From Blasia pusilla (lineage: Eukaryota > Marchantiophyta > Marchantiopsida > Blasiales): a DNA stretch of 64,000 bases. The stretch covers positions 17,174,001-17,238,000 of the forward strand of contig CM114273.1 in NCBI GenBank assembly GCA_050084515.1, in the 5' to 3' direction. Both the position numbers and the translations under genes were made by a program. Positions 11,966 to 22,630 of the stretch are shown here, piece after piece. How positions within the stretch are numbered: position 1 is the stretch's first letter; the number at the start of each line of letters is the position of its first letter. The notes beneath the pieces were generated by a model. It was not told the origin of the DNA, did not search any database, and saw only the letters and a program-made list of their open reading frames with translations.

Positions 11966-12780
11966 TGATGCAAGTTGAACTCTATAAGAAGTTATCATTT
12001 TTCAGTACAAAATTATTATGTAAACCTTTCATTCTCTTACGATAGGAATCACGAATGGTAGTGCCGAGGCGATCACTTCTTCATAACATGGAAGGCTAAA
12101 ATTCCTAGGTATGAAGTTCCTGTTAACTACTTTACGTTTATACTCAAGGAAAATAAGATAACTAGTGGTAAACCCTACTTGAGCAGACATATTGACATCC
12201 ATGAATTGCTATATAAGGACATACAAAATATAATCCCATGTCCTTCTGTACGTGATTATAAAAAGAATCACCGGAGTTGGAGATTGCATGACTTGGTTCA
12301 TGAATACCTCCCCAAAGTGATAAATTAGATAGCGAGTGAACTAATGCCTATTTACAAAGAGAATCTTGACGTAGTACGGGTTAAGGAAAGGAAAATCGCG
12401 CACAACTCGTGCTCCATCCCTATCCATATTTTACGGACATCCTCTATTCTCATCTAAATTGGGTTTTGGCAGAGTTGCTCTCCCAAGAGGGGTAATCCAC
12501 TCTCATTGGGAAAATAACAAGCCAAGCCATCCATTATAACTAGTATGACTAAACTCCCCTAAGGTGACAAGTCTCTCATCTCCACTCATACCACACTCTA
12601 AAATCCTCTCCAAGAATAGACCATGGTCAAGTTACTCTCCCAAGATGGGTAATCCACTCTCATTGGAAGAAGATGCAATCCCAAAGCCATCCACTCAAGA
12701 GTGATACGAGAAACTCAAGATGTGAAGTAGAAGGTGATGAACCCTTGAAGATCCCTCCTCTTTATATACTCACTTGCACT
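11966..12780 (+). repeat. Family B LTR-like repeat, left of the gypsy remnant
   Basis: The segment begins TGATGCAAGTTGAACTC and matches the reverse complements of 5290-5875 and 35530-36020. From 12318 on it also matches 15227-15670 directly. It precedes the gypsy protease/RT sequence in the same orientation, so it is the likely 5' LTR. The right-hand copy lacks the first ~350 bp of this segment. Confidence 0.6.
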
Positions 12781-12939
12781 CACAACTCCCAAAGCTCCCT
12801 CTTTCCCTGAGAAAACCTCCTCTGTCGTTCCGTGAGTGTACGAGCTCCAAACCTTGTTGCAAACCTTCTTCCTTTCGCATCATCCTGCCCAACTGCCCAC
12901 CCGATAACAATAGGGCTAGTGTCCACTGTGATGATAATA

Positions 12940-15226
12940 GATCGAGTTGGGTTTGTCATCCTCTAAGGCGGACAAGCCCATTCGAGAAGGCTTTGTCGGA
13001 GGCAAGTCTCATCGAACTTCCAAGTTGGTGCTAGGTTTGACAATAGGATGCGGAGTATTCGGGTTGAAGGAGAATTTCACAGTGTGCGAGATGGATGGCA
13101 TTGACGCAGTTTTGGGGAACACATTCCTGGATGCGTCTTAGTGAAAGGAAAATGGTTGCAGGTGAGATTTGTTTGCAAGATGCTGGTGAGAAAGGAGTTT
13201 GTGAACGCCATTATGAAGAGGAGTTTGACCGAGTTGGAAGATGGGTTCCTTTGCTTAATGAGACAAGTGAGAAGCGCGGAGATAAGGACGCGACTTCAAG
13301 GGGAATCCCACGGCTACTACGGAAAGTAGTGAAGGAGTTTGGTGATATCTTGACGAATGAGCTTCTGAACGAGTTTCTACCACATAGGGCAGTCGATCAA
13401 AAGATAGAGGTCATTCCCGGATCTCAACCACCTTCCAAGGCCCCATACAGATTGAACCGGGAGGAGCTTGCTGAGTTGAAAAAGAAGTTAAGCGAGCTCT
13501 TAGAGAAGGGCTACATCAGAACCAGCAAGTCACCATATGGAGCACTTGTTCTCTTTGTGAAGAAGAAGGATGGAAAGATGAGACTGTGTGTGGATTATCG
13601 TGCACAGAATAAGGTGACGATGAGAAACAATTACCCTCTTCTAAGGATTGATGAACTCTTCAATAGACTTTCGGGGGCAAGGTTCTTCAGTAGGATTGAC
13701 TTGGAATAAGCATATTACCAGATTCGGATCGCAGAAGCGGATGTGGAGAAGACTGCATGTAGAACGAGATATGGCTCGTTTGAGTTTGTGGTGATGCCCT
13801 TTGAATTCGATCTGTGTAATGCGCCTCCGACGTTCACCATATTGATGAACTCTATTTTTTGCAAGGAGACGGTTGAGCATGTGATCATCTACATAGATAA
13901 TATACTTGTCTATTCAAAGTCACTAGAGGAGCACGCTTGACACTTGAGAGCGGTGTTGTCGAAACTAAGGGCAAACAAGCTGTACGCAAATATGGAAATA
14001 GTGAGTTTGGGTTCCGCAAGATCAAGTTCTTGGGTCATGTGGTTAGCGCAGATGGAGTTAGTTTGGATATGGACAAGTTGAAAGCCATCTCCCAATGGAA
14101 ACAGCCTTCCACAGTGAAGGGAATAAGGAGGTGTATCGCCGCGGTTCAGTTCTATGGAACCTATATGAGGAATTTTTTGGGGATTGTGAGACCTCTCACA
14201 AATTGGACCGTGAATTACGCTAACACCACCTGGACCCAAGAAGTGAAGGATGCATTCAACCGAGTCAAGGAGATCCTATCATAAGAGTTAGTGCTAAAGC
14301 TACCGGAGTTCGACAAGCAGTTCGAGGTGCATACTGATGCTAGTGATTTCGCGATTGCAGGAATGTTGGTACAGGAAGGGAGACATGTAGCATATGAGAG
14401 CAAGAAGCTCAACGATACCGAGAGGAGATGGCCCACTCATGAGAAAGAGTTTTTCACGATGGTCCATTGCTTGAGGAAGTGACATCACTATTTGGAACTT
14501 CACAGGACTGGAGTGTTCACCAATAAGGTATCACTCAAGGGTTTTGAGACCCAGGATCGAATGACATCAAAACAACTACGATGGTATGATATCTTGGCGT
14601 TGATGAATGTGGAACTGATTCACAAGCCAGGGAAGGATAATGTCATTCTAGATGCGTTGAGTCGTAGGGATGAGGATATGCCATTGACAACACAAGTCTT
14701 GAGAGCAATGTTCCCTAAGGAAACAGATTTGGAAAGAAGGATTCGTGAAGGATACATGAAAGATACCCAGACGAGTGAGCACCTATGGAAGTTGAAGTAG
14801 GGTGAGAAGATGACCAACATAAGTTTGAGGCAAGGTTTGCTAAGGTTTAAGTAGAGCAAGATCATTTGGGCACACGCAGGCTGCAAAACAAGGTGTTAGT
14901 GGAATGTCCTAACGGATCCTTGTTAGGACATAGAGGGGAAAAATCCACGCTGGCTGTTCTAGCTAAGAGGTTCTTCTAGCCCAACATGAAAGAGGATGTT
15001 GCTCAATATGTGAAGATGTGTGTGACTTGCCAGACAAACAAAGTTTCTTATGCAAAGAAACAAGGCTTGCTCGCGCTGAACTCTTTGGATGGACCCTTGC
15101 AGAGTGTGAGTATGGACTTCATAACGAGTCTTCCAAAATGTGAGGGATATAACGCTGTACTTGTGATAGTTGACCGGTTCAGTAAGTTGGGGAGATTCGT
15201 GCCGACGACGGCCATGGATTCCGAGT
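12940..15226 (+). pseudogene. Ty3/gypsy retrotransposon pol remnant (protease, RT, RNase H, partial integrase)
   Basis: This is a decayed polyprotein broken by stops and frameshifts. In order: a retropepsin C-terminal trace near 13020-13140 ([10 protein letters not shown]); reverse transcriptase from about 13380 ([20 protein letters not shown], then RIDLE, a TAA stop and AYYQIRIAE), with the catalytic loop near 13890 reading IIYIDNILVYS where YIDDILVYS is expected; the RT connection (FLGHVVSADG) near 14030; RNase H from about 14310 (VHTDASDFAI, ending in DALSRR near 14660); and the integrase zinc-binding and core start near 14990-15228 (CVTCQTNK, SMDFITSLP, VDRFSKL). The integrase is cut at 15226, where family B sequence starts, so the D,D,E site is incomplete. 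Internal stops are of mixed type (TAA and TGA). It cannot be active in this form. Known family roles are cDNA synthesis and integration. Confidence 0.9.
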
Positions 15227-15860
15227 GATAAACTAGATAGCGAGTGAACCAAAGCCTATCTACAAAGAGAATCTTGACGTGGTACGGGTTAAGGAAAGGA
15301 AAATCAGGCACAACTCGTGCTCCATCCCTATCCATACTTTACAAACATCCTCTACTCTCCTCTAAAATGGGTTTTGGCGGAGTTGCTCTCCCAAGAGGGG
15401 TAATCCACTCTCATTGAAAAAATAACAAGCCAAACCATCAACTATTTCTAGTATGACTAAACTCCCCTAAGGTGACAAGTCTCTCATCTCTGCACATACC
15501 ACATTCTAGAAACCTCTCGAAGAATAGACTATGGTCAAGTTACTCTCCGAAGAGGGATAATCCACTCTCATTGGAAGAGCATGAAATCCCAAAGCCATCC
15601 ACTCAAGAGTGACACAAGAAAATCAAGATGTGAAGTAGAAAGTGATGAACCCTTGAAAGTCCCTCCTCTTTATATACTCACAAGGAATCCACAAGAGTAC
15701 AAAATAGGGCTAATCTTATCACATGGCTTCCTCTCAAGGCTTAACCAATCACATTTTGACACAAGTAAATTATATCTTATCTCTTCCAAAATATCCTCAT
15801 TTACTCACTTCATATCTTTCAAACTACCCCAACTACCCTATTCACCAAAGTCTGCCCCAA
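15227..15860 (+). repeat. Family B LTR-like repeat, right of the gypsy remnant
   Basis: It starts GTGATAAACTAGATAGCGAG and matches 12318-12780 closely, then continues further than the left copy, matching the reverse complement of 4480-4900. It joins the truncated integrase frame directly, so the 3' part of pol was deleted together with the start of the right LTR, or the join arose by recombination. Confidence 0.6.
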
Positions 15861-15882
15861 GTCTCGAAAGACTTGCCGTGTT

Positions 15883-16298
15883 GGCCCCATTAGGCAAGCT
15901 CAAGCCTTGCACGGGCTTAAGCCCGCCTAATGGGGGGCCAGCTTGCCCTATGGGACACAAAATAGGTTTGGGCTCAGCCCACACGAGTCTACGCAGTGGG
16001 TTGAGGAGCACACTTGGATGGAGGCCGCGGATACCCGAGTGGCATGTTCGTAGATATGTCTAGACATGTCTGTTCTATGGATGGACTTGTTGATTTCCGT
16101 GTAACCTTGATTGAGCCTGCCTAGCCTACTAGAGGCCTACAATAGACCCACTCTAGGGTTGGCGCAATGCATATAGTGGATGATAGGCCCCATTAGGCAA
16201 GCTCAAGCCTTGCACGGGCTTAAGCCCGCCTAATGGGGGCCAACTTGCCCTATGGCACACAAAATAGGTTTGGGCTCAGCCCACACGAGTCTACGTAG
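15883..16298 (+). repeat. Pair of ~113-bp direct repeats with an internal hairpin
   Basis: 15883-15995 is repeated almost exactly at 16186-16298, an offset of 303 bp. Each copy contains the inverted arms CCCCATTAGGC and GCCTAATGGGG around a GC-rich centre, so each can fold into a stem. The sequence between the copies is related to the 44.8-45.8 kb repeat (phrases about GTCTAGACATGTCTG). No coding frame is evident. Confidence 0.65.
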
Positions 16299-16599
16299 GA
16301 TGGCCTTTACAACCCTGGTGTAGGGTTACCACTGGCTAGGTAGACTTGTAGCTTGGACACCTATTTGATCCTTTCCCGATTCCCTTTATCCAAGCCCGTA
16401 CTTGTTCCTGCATTTGAAGCTTGTATGGCTGACCGGGGTACCAAAAAAATCCGAGTGGGGGATCTTTTGGGCATGTTCGCACTTGTCTATCCCGTGGATG
16501 GCAAGAGTCACAAGACTCCGACATGTCTTTTTTCACTCCCTCCCCCTTTATTGCTACACCTGTCCTTGTCTTGCCTTCCACCATGAAATATAAGTATGG

Positions 16600-17190
16600 C
16601 CCTCCTCTTGCCATTCATGTGCGTGGACATGTATAGATTTATCCATTTTTGTGCAATTCTACTACATGAATAAGGCTTCCATAAGACACACTTAAGTCCA
16701 AGAACATGGATATGCCCGAGACCCGTGCCCGTGCACACCGAGAAATCCGCCCTTTTTCGGCCAATACGCATCATGCCCGACCCCCATTTTTCTATCGGAC
16801 CCGCGTCGTAGACAAATTGGGTCGCGTCGCACCCTTTGATTCGTAGCTTCGGGCCTAGCCCGCATGCGGGCTCTAGGGCTTGCGTACATCCCGCGCACCG
16901 GCTTTATGGCCCGCGAGCCCCCCCCCTTGCCCGCATGCGGGTTCTAGGGCCCGCAAGCCTCCCCCTCCCCAACCCGCATACAGGCCCTCAATTCCCCCCC
17001 TCCCCCTCCTCTCCCCGCAAGCCCGCCGTAGCCCATTGTGACCCGCCGTTCCCGCAAATCCCGAGAGGACACGTGATGGCCTGGGAGTGGCTTGGGCCAA
17101 GTTCGAACTTGGCCCCAACCCCCTCCCCTCCCCTTCCCCCTTTTTTCCCTTTGGGGTAAAACCCATAAGAGAAGGGCCCACTAGGGGCCC
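16600..17190. repeat. GC-rich dispersed repeat with palindromic CCCGCATGCGGG
   Basis: This GC-rich block contains GCCCGCATGCGGG followed by TCTAGGGC twice (about 16859 and 16931). The same motif occurs twice at 28680-28815. Long frames on both strands here (Pro/Arg-rich and Gly-rich) are composition artefacts. The block ends in C-runs and T-runs near 17100-17150. Confidence 0.5.
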
Positions 17191-18118
17191 CAAAAATGTA
17201 CATATGGAGGGGGAGTTAAGGAGTTAGTTACTTAATTATCACTTATTTTCCCTATTTATCCAATTTTTTAGTGATATTTTGGATTAGGCTCCAAATATTT
17301 TTGGTGCCTTGATAGCTAAGGGCTTTCAAGGTTACTAGGAATTTTGGAGAAATCCCTGGGGTGACTTTTGGGATTACTTGGATTTTATTTGGGACCAACT
17401 TGGATATTTGCGCTCCTTGTTGCATCTGAAATAAACTCCAATTGATTCCACATTAGGTGAGTGTTTGTGAGTGTGGAAATCTCTTGTTTCACTAAACTTG
17501 TTTGGTGATTTTGAGATTTCCGATTCATAGATCCAAGTGTTTTGACTTGTTCGATTGGTTCTCCTTAGCACATCAGGGATGTGGAGGTGATAAGGAACCT
17601 TGTCTAAACACGCCTATATCTACCTATTCCCTGTGAGAGCCCAACCCTAAGCTTCCATCATTCACGCGCCAGTACATTCTGAGTCATTATTTTAGCATCT
17701 CATATCATTCTCTTTTCAGTATTTTCTTATCTCCACCCGTATATTTCTTTCCCTTGTATTTTTTAAGATATTATTATCTTCTTCATATGAGGGAAATGTC
17801 TAGTGGGGTTGGCTCATTGAGAGCAAGAGAGAACCGAAATGAGTTCAACATTGGTGCCAACTCAAACGTAGCTAGCCTCGGGGTTTGCTATTAGTTTGTC
17901 TCACACGAAACTCGACCGAAATTCCCAGTAAGCCAGCCTCTACTCTATTTGGGGGGATTATTGAAAAGACCTCACCGATAAGTTATTTATTGTGGGTCCT
18001 GGCTTGTTATTTGTGTATAAATTGGTTAACCTGAAGCCGAATCGATTCTTAAACAACCTATATTTTCTACATTTAACAATCATTTGATAGATTATCCAAC
18101 TCCGAGCAATATAAGTTA
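17191..18118. other. Gene-free stretch
   Basis: This is mixed AT-rich sequence with no recognisable coding region. Near 17850 the phrase TTGGTGCCAACTC loosely resembles the region after an LTR, but no LTR pair is apparent. Confidence 0.35.
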
Positions 18119-18418
18119 TTGGTGGGGTTTTGGTTCGTTGAGAGGCAAAGAGCAACTTTGAGGAATGATTTCAACAAGGTCGTAAGAGAGGCATGGTTAG
18201 ACTGGTTTTTCCAGCTTTCTTTAGACAAGAGACGATCCTACATTTCGAGGGGTATGGATGGTTTACATGACTACATCTTGGAATTGCAGAGATTGTCTAA
18301 TAGAGTGGCAAAGGCATTTGATTGGGAAGTGGATGTCGTGGAGGTTGATAGGTTGACTAAATTTTGTGCCCAACAAGGTGTTAACCTAGAGAGAGCATAT
18401 GCCAATCTCAAGGCATAA
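18119..18418 (+). pseudogene. 99-codon fragment preceding a kinase remnant
   Basis: An open frame of 99 residues, amphipathic and helix-prone (LHDYILELQRLSNRVAKAF), with no family I recognise. In the same orientation it is followed within about 200 bp by the decayed kinase domain, and the reading continues helically past the stop (ELALLERFCIELRSAQRLF). It is therefore probably the N-terminal extension of that gene. The first codon is not certain to be a true start. Confidence 0.35.
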
Positions 18419-18579
18419 AAGGATGAAAAGAAGAATGTTGCAGAGTTGGCTCTCCTAGAAAGATTTTGTATAGAGTTAAGAAGTGCTCAACGTCTTTTCT
18501 AGGGACGTAGTACTTCTGTGGGTTGACATTGACCATTCCATCTGCAATAACTTTGATTTCCGATAAGAATGTAGTAATA

Positions 18580-19422
18580 GGACATGACATGAGCGATATT
18601 GTGGGAATATTGTGTATCGTTGGAACTTTAGGGAAGAAATGTACTATTGCATGAAGGTGTATAAGGAATCATCTCTATCTAGAAAATTGATGATGTGAGA
18701 GGAGTTGTTTGCGAGTAGTTTACATCGCGGTTTTGTTCGCATGGTGGGAAGGTTGATCAAGAATCCACCGCGTGCCATTTTCCGATATTGGAATGGTGGA
18801 CACCTCAAAAATTGGTTGCGAGCATGCCATAACTTGAAGAACGGCGGGGGTAATCTAAGAGAGTTGGAAAAGATGAGATGTCCCGCAATAGCATAAAATG
18901 TCATCCAGCTTGTGGTTTCCCTTCTTGGTACCATGGAGACTATCCACAAATGTGGAGTTTTTCATACTTACCTCCATGCTAGAAACATGTTGGATCCATT
19001 TTGGATCCAACTCTAGCCCATACATCGGCGTTGGAGATTGGGGGAATGCCATGTGGACTAATAAAGTCTTAGAGTCTCCTCATAGATAGTGGCAGCATGA
19101 ATAAGAAAATCATGTTGGGCATATAGCACCAAAATTGACAGCAGGGCCTCAGAATCTCCCTTTTAGCAAGGCCACTGAAATCTATGCCCTAGGAATGATT
19201 GTGAAGAATTTGAACTATGTGACATGCAACCTCTCTATTGAGAATGCCCAAGCGAACGTGAGATTTACTTATTTAGAAAGGATTCGAAAGTGGGCATTAG
19301 CTCCGAATCCCTCTGATCGCAAAAGCTTAGAGTTTCTTATTGCATATATCAGAGCAAATGCGAAAGTATTAGGTGTAGACTATGTAGATTCGGGATTAAG
19401 GCCAATAACTTTGGTAGTATGA
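18580..19422 (+). pseudogene. Decayed protein-kinase domain
   Basis: Across two frames with several stops the kinase subdomains can be followed. A beta-3-like lysine (YYCMKVYKE) lies near 18640; a hinge-region Gly pair (NGGHLKNWLRA) near 18795; the catalytic loop reads VFHTYLHARNM near 18960, with Tyr where the catalytic Asp of HRDLKxxN should be; a DFG equivalent GVGDWGNAM lies near 19030; an APE-region trace (TAGPQ) near 19140; subdomain IX reads FSKATEIYALGMIV near 19160; and subdomain XI (ALAPNPSDRKSLEFL) near 19300. Known role of the family: protein phosphorylation. This copy is broken by stops and by loss of the catalytic Asp. The kinase group is not clear, and a similar pseudogene lies at 39.56-40.8 kb. 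Confidence 0.7.
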
Positions 19423-19565
19423 TTGTAAACGCGTTTGAGGATCGGATATTTTTCATGAGAAATGAAAGACTTGGTTCAAAAAGATGAATGTGTTACTATG
19501 AAATTTTGTAAATGATGAATCTTGATTGATGTGTAAATGTATCGTGTGCCATCGTATCACTATTA

Positions 19566-21890
19566 TTGGAATCATTTCTAAATCACCTTTCTTTTTATAT
19601 TTCGATAAAAGACAAGATGGAGTTGCCACCTCATGAAGATTGTAGCCCTCACGACAATCAAGATGATAGAAGAGGGGAAGAACCCCTCAATACATCAACA
19701 CCTGAGATCCCTCCAAAGGTAAATAAGAAGACGGTCTCGCAATTCGTCATGGAAGATGAGTTGAAGGCGCACTTGGATAGCGCCATTGACCCACAAGTTT
19801 TGAAAGGAGAGTTCAAGAAGTCGCAACTGAAGTGGTCGGAGCGTGTGATTGAAGAATTTGCGAGGAAAGTGGAAGAGAATGAGTGGAAAAAGGATTGGGC
19901 TTTATTCAATGGCGTCCGAAAGTACGAAGACCTCCCCAAGAGGAAGATGAAGTTAGTGAGCAAGGTATTTGTTCAGCTCAAAGTCGCGGAGTTGATGAAG
20001 GATATGGAGGTCCAATACTAATGTGGCGATGTGGATGAGGGGTCTTCGAGAAGAGATAAGAGACCAAGAGAAGAAGACACTAGAACCCCACGACAACACT
20101 TTAAACAAACCAGAGTGGAAGCTGCATCACCACGAGCGTCGTCACGCCATTATCAGCAAGGTGGATTGTCAAGGAGCCTTAGAGCCATACTATCTTCCTT
20201 GGATGGTCAAAGATGAAATCGTCATGCTGGAGAATATATACAAGACGAGAGTGGAGATGAAGGGAAAGTACAGATGGGGGCGGAGGATAGACGAGATGAT
20301 TTGAATGACCTCTATGTAGGTCGTAGTACGAACTTTGATGAGCCCGGGGAGAGTTTTGATTGCCCTATACATAGCGGTGCTCCTCCGCAAACCTTTCATG
20401 GGGAGAGTGCTCCGGATAATAGCAAGGTAATGTCTCGTCTATCACAATTGGAGAATTTAATAACAAATTACCAACGTAATTTTGATTTGGCTGCGGAATT
20501 CAACATTTTGAAGGGAAGTATGAACAGTTATGTGAGGAGCACATCAAATTGGAGAAAGAGAAAGAGAGGCTTTTGAACAAATCTATTGCCAGAGATAACC
20601 TCCATAGAAGGCAAGGAGCTGTAATGGTTGACCATAGAGAGCAGTGGAGGAGAGCATACGAGAACATCATGGCAAGACAACAACAAGAGATGGATGAATT
20701 GTTGCGATGGAGAGCAAGAGGTAACGTGGGAGAACTCACCTCTGAGACAATCCTACTTGAGGGTTGTCTCGTGAAGGAGGTTGATATGATCTTATTTCAA
20801 CCTATCCAGCAATTGTGGCCTCCAACTCTACGGGCAGCATGGGACAATGTCGTAGATCCAAACGTTGTGAACTATGCCTCTATGATGTTGGCACCAACGC
20901 CTCTTAACCGAACGCATAAGTGCAAGATTTTCCGGAATGGATGAAGGCCATCGCAGTACGTGAAGGAGGGGCCCTCACACCAAAAAATTGGCCCAAATGC
21001 ATGATATGCTTCAACCCCATTGCTGCAGAAGGTTGCTACATGACAAACACATGTATTGGCTTGTTATTGGCATCCATATTGTCTTCAAAAGGCCATGCTA
21101 CTATCTCACAAGTGTCCAACTTGTAGTCAATCTTGGTCAAGAAGACTCTATCACCTTTTTGGCATATCTTCCCGCGCTCCTGATGGCAATGCACCACTCA
21201 CTTCTCGCAAATTAACCCAAGAGCAAGAAAATTTCACTTTTAGTTTAGGACATCGTAGCCCTCGATCGAACTATAACCCCGAAGTGAACATAGACGAGGT
21301 GGTTCAAGCAAAAATCCCTCGCCAACGGAGGATTGATCGGGCAATGCGAGCGTGGTTGGTCTGCTTCATTGACATGTACAATTGAGGAGAGGTCATCCAC
21401 GGAATAGTCATTGATCTCCAAAATCGAGAGGCAGAAAACTTCTTCTTTGCTCAAGGGTTGAATTCACAACAAGTTCTAGAAGCCCTCAACACAACGTGAC
21501 AACTTGTGCTAAATCATCATCAAAATCCATTGATGGATGAGATTTTTTTGAGGAGATTCAAATTGATCTTGCCACCTTTCTTATGGCAAGATATTCCTCA
21601 AAGGATTGAAGGCGGATATCCTCGAACATACTATTATCCTCGTTGAATGCAGGAGGAACTCTTTGGATTCTTGGAGAGAGAGAAGGAGATGTTTCCGACA
21701 TAGCCAACACAAGAAACTAATGATGGTGAAGGTGATGTTGAGTTGGAAAAGACTATTCCTCGTGAAAGTGGGACGCGCGTGACTAGAGCTAGGGGAAGAG
21801 GAGGAAGAAATGATGAGAAGTCGGCACCGGAGTTACATATATCGGATGATGAGATTAGAGAGAATGAGTTGATATTTATATCTTTGTAAT
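19566..21890 (+). pseudogene. Decayed gene for a charged coiled-coil protein with a RING-like zinc motif
   Basis: Consecutive plus-strand frames read as one broken protein. 19566-20021 is Lys/Glu-rich and ends in a stop. A basic section follows (SRRDKRPREED, about 20040), then a helical stretch at 20410-20740 (ARQQQEMDELLRWRARG). A cysteine cluster at about 20990-21170 is split by a frameshift (KCMICFNP, then CYWHPYC, then KCPTC). The order C-x2-C ... C-x2-H-x2-C ... C-x2-C resembles a RING finger with one ligand missing. A Gly/Arg-rich tail ends in a stop near 21890. I do not recognise the full protein. It follows the kinase remnant in the same orientation, so the two may be parts of one ancestral gene or of a larger mobile unit (inference). 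Confidence 0.45.
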
Positions 21891-22630
21891 GTACATAAGT
21901 ATTAGGTTCCTCTCAATCCAGATTTTTTTGTGGGGTACTCATCATTTTTTCTAAATATTTTCAAAAAAATTCAAAATATTCCACTAAGGAAACTTGTGAA
22001 TGTGAACCGATCACGAATGTTGTCCATGAAGTGAGTTCATGAAATGAATGAAATTTTTCTCTTGGGTTATAAATCCTTGGATAAGGTGGAAAGTACCATA
22101 ATTGAATGATTTGTTTAATTTTTTTATTACTAACTTCTACAAAATTACGAACTCATCAAAATAAATGATTTTCTATTATTTATTGAAAGATGGGGATTGG
22201 ATAAAGGATGATTTTTTTTTCAAAATGAATGAAAGAAAATTTATGTTTGAATTTAATTGTAAAGAAAAATAATGTATGAATTTTTTTAGTGACCAATATT
22301 ACATAGGGTAGAATTTGAAAGGGGCTTGGGTGGAATAGAAAACCAAATTTACTTATTAATTAATTTTTATTTAATACTATAATATGTGAATATAAATATT
22401 ACTAAATTTGTATAGATTTAAAAATGTTAGATAAATAAGTTGAGAGATGCCTTGATTCATATGTAATGGAAAGGGAAATTTTATTTTAATTGAGAATGAA
22501 TAGATTTGGTTTGAATTTTATGGAAGGATGAATTTACTCTAGGGAGTAGGATATCATTTATATTTGATTCCAAGAGTGTAATTACTTACAAGAGTGAAAT
22601 GTAATAGCTCTTCTAAAATTCTATAGAATA
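21891..22630. other. AT-rich gene-free spacer before the satellite array
   Basis: Very AT-rich, with runs of T and A and no coding frame. Nothing recognisable. Confidence 0.5.

Noticed and set aside
16836-17193. Pro-rich and Gly-rich frames on both strands
   Set aside because: GC-rich repeat with C-runs. Open frames in all phases are expected by composition.
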